From contig JAFDJF010000156.1 of NCBI GenBank assembly GCA_019307645.1, positions 1 to 6,319 on the forward strand: DNA of 6,319 nt. The letters are read 5' to 3'. The position numbers and the translations under genes are program-made. The notes under the pieces are model-generated. The model was not told where the DNA came from. It did no database searches and was given only the letters and a program-made list of their open reading frames with translations. The DNA comes from Deltaproteobacteria bacterium (GTDB taxonomy: Bacteria > Desulfobacterota > DSM-4660 > Desulfatiglandales > Desulfatiglandaceae). The first letter of the stretch is position 1. Every line of letters begins with the position of its first letter. This document shows, piece after piece, positions 4,304-6,319 of the stretch.

Positions 4304-6319
4304 ATGAACAAAAAAAAGAAAAAAATACTCATCTTGTCTTCATGTCTGCTGTTCCTTATTCCTGTCATTTTGATTGGCTTTGTGTTCTATGAAGTAACAC
4401 TTGATGCCTCGACCCGGATACAGAGAGGTGCCATTGACCGAATCATTGCCTCGGAAAGCCCTGTCTATTATGACGACGGGGAAACTCCCATCGGCGTCTT
4501 TTTTGAAAAAACCCATCGAAAATACATCCATTTTTCGGAAATCCCAAAAGTCTTTATAAAAGCCCTGATTGCTGCAGAAGACGGTAATTTTTTTTCCCAT
4601 AGAGGCGTCGATCTTAAGGCAACCCTCAGGGCGCTTATTGCCAATATCAAGTCTGGAAAAGTAGTTCAGGGTGGCAGTACGATCTCCCAGCAAACCGCAA
4701 AGAATATTTTCAGGCGGGAAAAAAGATCATACGGAGCCAAACTCAGGGAACTTGTTCAGGCATTTCTTCTGGAAAGAAAATATACCAAAGAAGAAATCCT
4801 CGAGATGTACATCAATCAATTCTTTGTAACGGGTTACGGAAAAGGATTGGGGATTGCCGCCCAGTGTTTTTTTGACAAAGAGGCGAAAAATCTTGATCTC
4901 GTGGAAGCTGCCTTTATTGCCGGATCTGTCAAAGGGCCCAACCGGTACAATCCGTTCATCAAAAAGAGTGAACCGGAACGCAACCATGCCAGAAAACTGG
5001 CCAAGCAGCGTAAGGACTATGTGCTTAAAAATATGTTCAATGTTAATTTTATTACCCGGGACCAGTATTTGAAGGCAAAGGAACTAAGCGTCCCCTTTAA
5101 AGAAGGCAACATCACCTACCGCCTGAACGTAATTCTCGACTATATCCGTGAACAGCTTGAATCCGACTATTTCCGTTCAGTCCTTGAAGAACAAGGGGTA
5201 ACTAATGCCGCCGCTTCGGGAATAAGTATCTACACTTCCATCAACAGGGAGATTCAGGAGGCAGCCCTGACAAGTCTGCGAACCCATCTTCCTTTGATGG
5301 ACGTAAAACTGAATGGATACAGTGCCCGTCAAATGCCGGACACATATCGTGATTTATTCAAAAAAAGCTCGAAAAAACAGAGCAGCCTTCCCTTTATGGC
5401 GCGAATCACCCATATAGATACTGACACGGATCACTGCCGTCTGGTTGTATCCTGGGGCCAAAGTGGTGGAATCATTAATTTTGAAGGAATCAAACCCATG
5501 GCCCAAGCCTGGCTAAAATGGAAACTGGGAAACTCAGCAGTGTTGGACAAAAAATATGTTCGCATGTTTTTTAAAAATTTCCGCGTGGGAGACACGGTTC
5601 CGGTTCAAATGATACCGCCTGCCGGTGGCACCGGCGAGACCCGGCTGATGTTATCGAAGATCCCTGAATTGGAGGGCGGTGTGGTCGTGCTTCAGAAGGG
5701 CATGGTAAAGGCCATGGTCGGCGGATTTCTTGACCGTTTCTTCAACCGGGCAGTTGATGCAAAACGGCAGTTGGGTTCAATCTTCAAACCGATCGTCTAT
5801 ACAGCGGCCCTGCAACTCAAGTGGAACACCCTCGACCCACTCAGAAATACAAGAGACATGTTTCAATTTGAAAACACGTTTTATCTTCCACATCCCGATC
5901 ACAAGCCAAAGAGCGAGACAGTCTCCATGGTCTGGGCCGGCGCCAAATCAGAAAATCTGGCCACTGTCTGGTTGCTTTATCATCTCACTGATCACCTCAA
6001 TATAAGTGAATTCCGGAAGGTCATGCAGTTGGTCGACCTTGACAGAAATAAAGGAGAGTCCTATCTGGAATACAAAAAACGCATCCGGGATCATCACGGG
6101 GTTGTAGTCAACACCGAGGCGATGAAGGAAGCAGCCTTTAAAAAATCTGTAAAGGAGATCGCATCAGATATCATCTTTGGCGGTCATGAGGAAATACTTA
6201 ATAATCTCAACCGGTTGCACTTTCATCTGGACAGCCGAAGGTTCAACCCTGAAAACCCCGAGGAACGCTGTATCCTGAGATTCAGTTTTCAAACGCTCCA
6301 TGCTCTCAACATGAATATG
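4304..6319 (+). CDS. Class A penicillin-binding protein (PBP1A-like), 3' end outside window
   Basis: This is a bifunctional peptidoglycan synthase in the inner membrane, polymerising glycan strands and cross-linking peptides on the periplasmic side. The frame is open for 672 codons to the window edge with no stop. Residues 1-7 are basic (MNKKKKK) and 8-29 form the membrane anchor. The glycosyltransferase (GT51) domain has EDGNFFSHRG with catalytic E92, GGSTISQQTAKN (123-134) and RKYTKEEILEMYIN (158-171). A transpeptidase domain begins near residue 300 and has an OB-like insert around 365-460. It shows the catalytic SxxK as S492-IF-K495 in RQLGSIFKP, and SxN as S549-E-N551. The KTG motif is not reached in the roughly 120 residues after SxN. 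Those residues lack the usual family text between SxN and KTG and look charged and helical. The ATG follows repeat copy 3, without a recognisable ribosome binding site. Confidence 0.93.
   Translation, partial: MNKKKKKILILSSCLLFLIPVILIGFVFYEVTLDASTRIQRGAIDRIIASESPVYYDDGETPIGVFFEKTHRKYIHFSEIPKVFIKALIAAEDGNFFSHRGVDLKATLRALIANIKSGKVVQGGSTISQQTAKNIFRREKRSYGAKLRELVQAFLLERKYTKEEILEMYINQFFVTGYGKGLGIAAQCFFDKEAKNLDLVEAAFIAGSVKGPNRYNPFIKKSEPERNHARKLAKQRKDYVLKNMFNVNFITRDQYLKAKELSVPFKEGNITYRLNVILDYIREQLESDYFRSVLEEQGVTNAAASGISIYTSINREIQEAALTSLRTHLPLMDVKLNGYSARQMPDTYRDLFKKSSKKQSSLPFMARITHIDTDTDHCRLVVSWGQSGGIINFEGIKPMAQAWLKWKLGNSAVLDKKYVRMFFKNFRVGDTVPVQMIPPAGGTGETRLMLSKIPELEGGVVVLQKGMVKAMVGGFLDRFFNRAVDAKRQLGSIFKPIVYTAALQLKWNTLDPLRNTRDMFQFENTFYLPHPDHKPKSETVSMVWAGAKSENLATVWLLYHLTDHLNISEFRKVMQLVDLDRNKGESYLEYKKRIRDHHGVVVNTEAMKEAAFKKSVKEIASDIIFGGHEEILNNLNRLHFHLDSRRFNPENPEERCILRFSFQTLHALNMNM

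Noticed and set aside
4340..4693. Long minus-strand reading frames opposite the penicillin-binding protein, and similar shadows opposite the other genes
   Set aside because: The plus strand carries clear conserved domains throughout. The opposing frames have no recognisable domain or ribosome binding site.

Overview
The window looks like chromosomal DNA from an anaerobic deltaproteobacterium, most likely a Desulfobacterales-type sulfate reducer. This is inference, from the gene types and from spacers packed with 'GGTTCA...GGTTCACGGTT'-style repeats; no taxonomic marker gene is present. It holds five protein genes in two divergent groups, separated by about 600 bp of repeat-rich DNA.

Minus-strand unit (about 1840 down to 204): a sigma70-like promoter, a short leader ending in a strong intrinsic terminator, then cbiQ and cbiO overlapping by 22 bp. 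These are the transmembrane T component and the ATPase of an energy-coupling-factor transporter for cobalt or nickel. CbiO ends in a histidine-rich tail, which fits a transition-metal substrate. The substrate-binding component (cbiM, with cbiN or a fused equivalent) is not in the window. A terminator placed between promoter and first gene suggests leader attenuation, or a small RNA upstream of cbiQ.

Spacer (1709-2313): outside the cbiQ leader it contains a 375-bp segment bounded by 22-bp imperfect inverted repeats, MITE-like in form, with a copy of a second repeat family nested inside.

Plus-strand unit (2314 to the window end): a trimeric-type purine nucleoside phosphorylase, a RimK-like ATP-grasp ligase of unknown substrate, and the first 672 codons of a class A penicillin-binding protein that runs off the window. 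Spacers between these genes are largely copies of the same inverted-end repeat: about 264 bp before the ATP-grasp gene and a 59-bp hairpin-only form before the penicillin-binding protein. Both genes start a few bases after a repeat end and lack a clear Shine-Dalgarno sequence.

The most unusual material is therefore non-coding: a three-copy repeat family, one copy nested in another element and two abutting start codons, and the promoter-terminator leader of cbiQ. I see no CRISPR array, rRNA, tRNA, transposase gene or obvious defence system.
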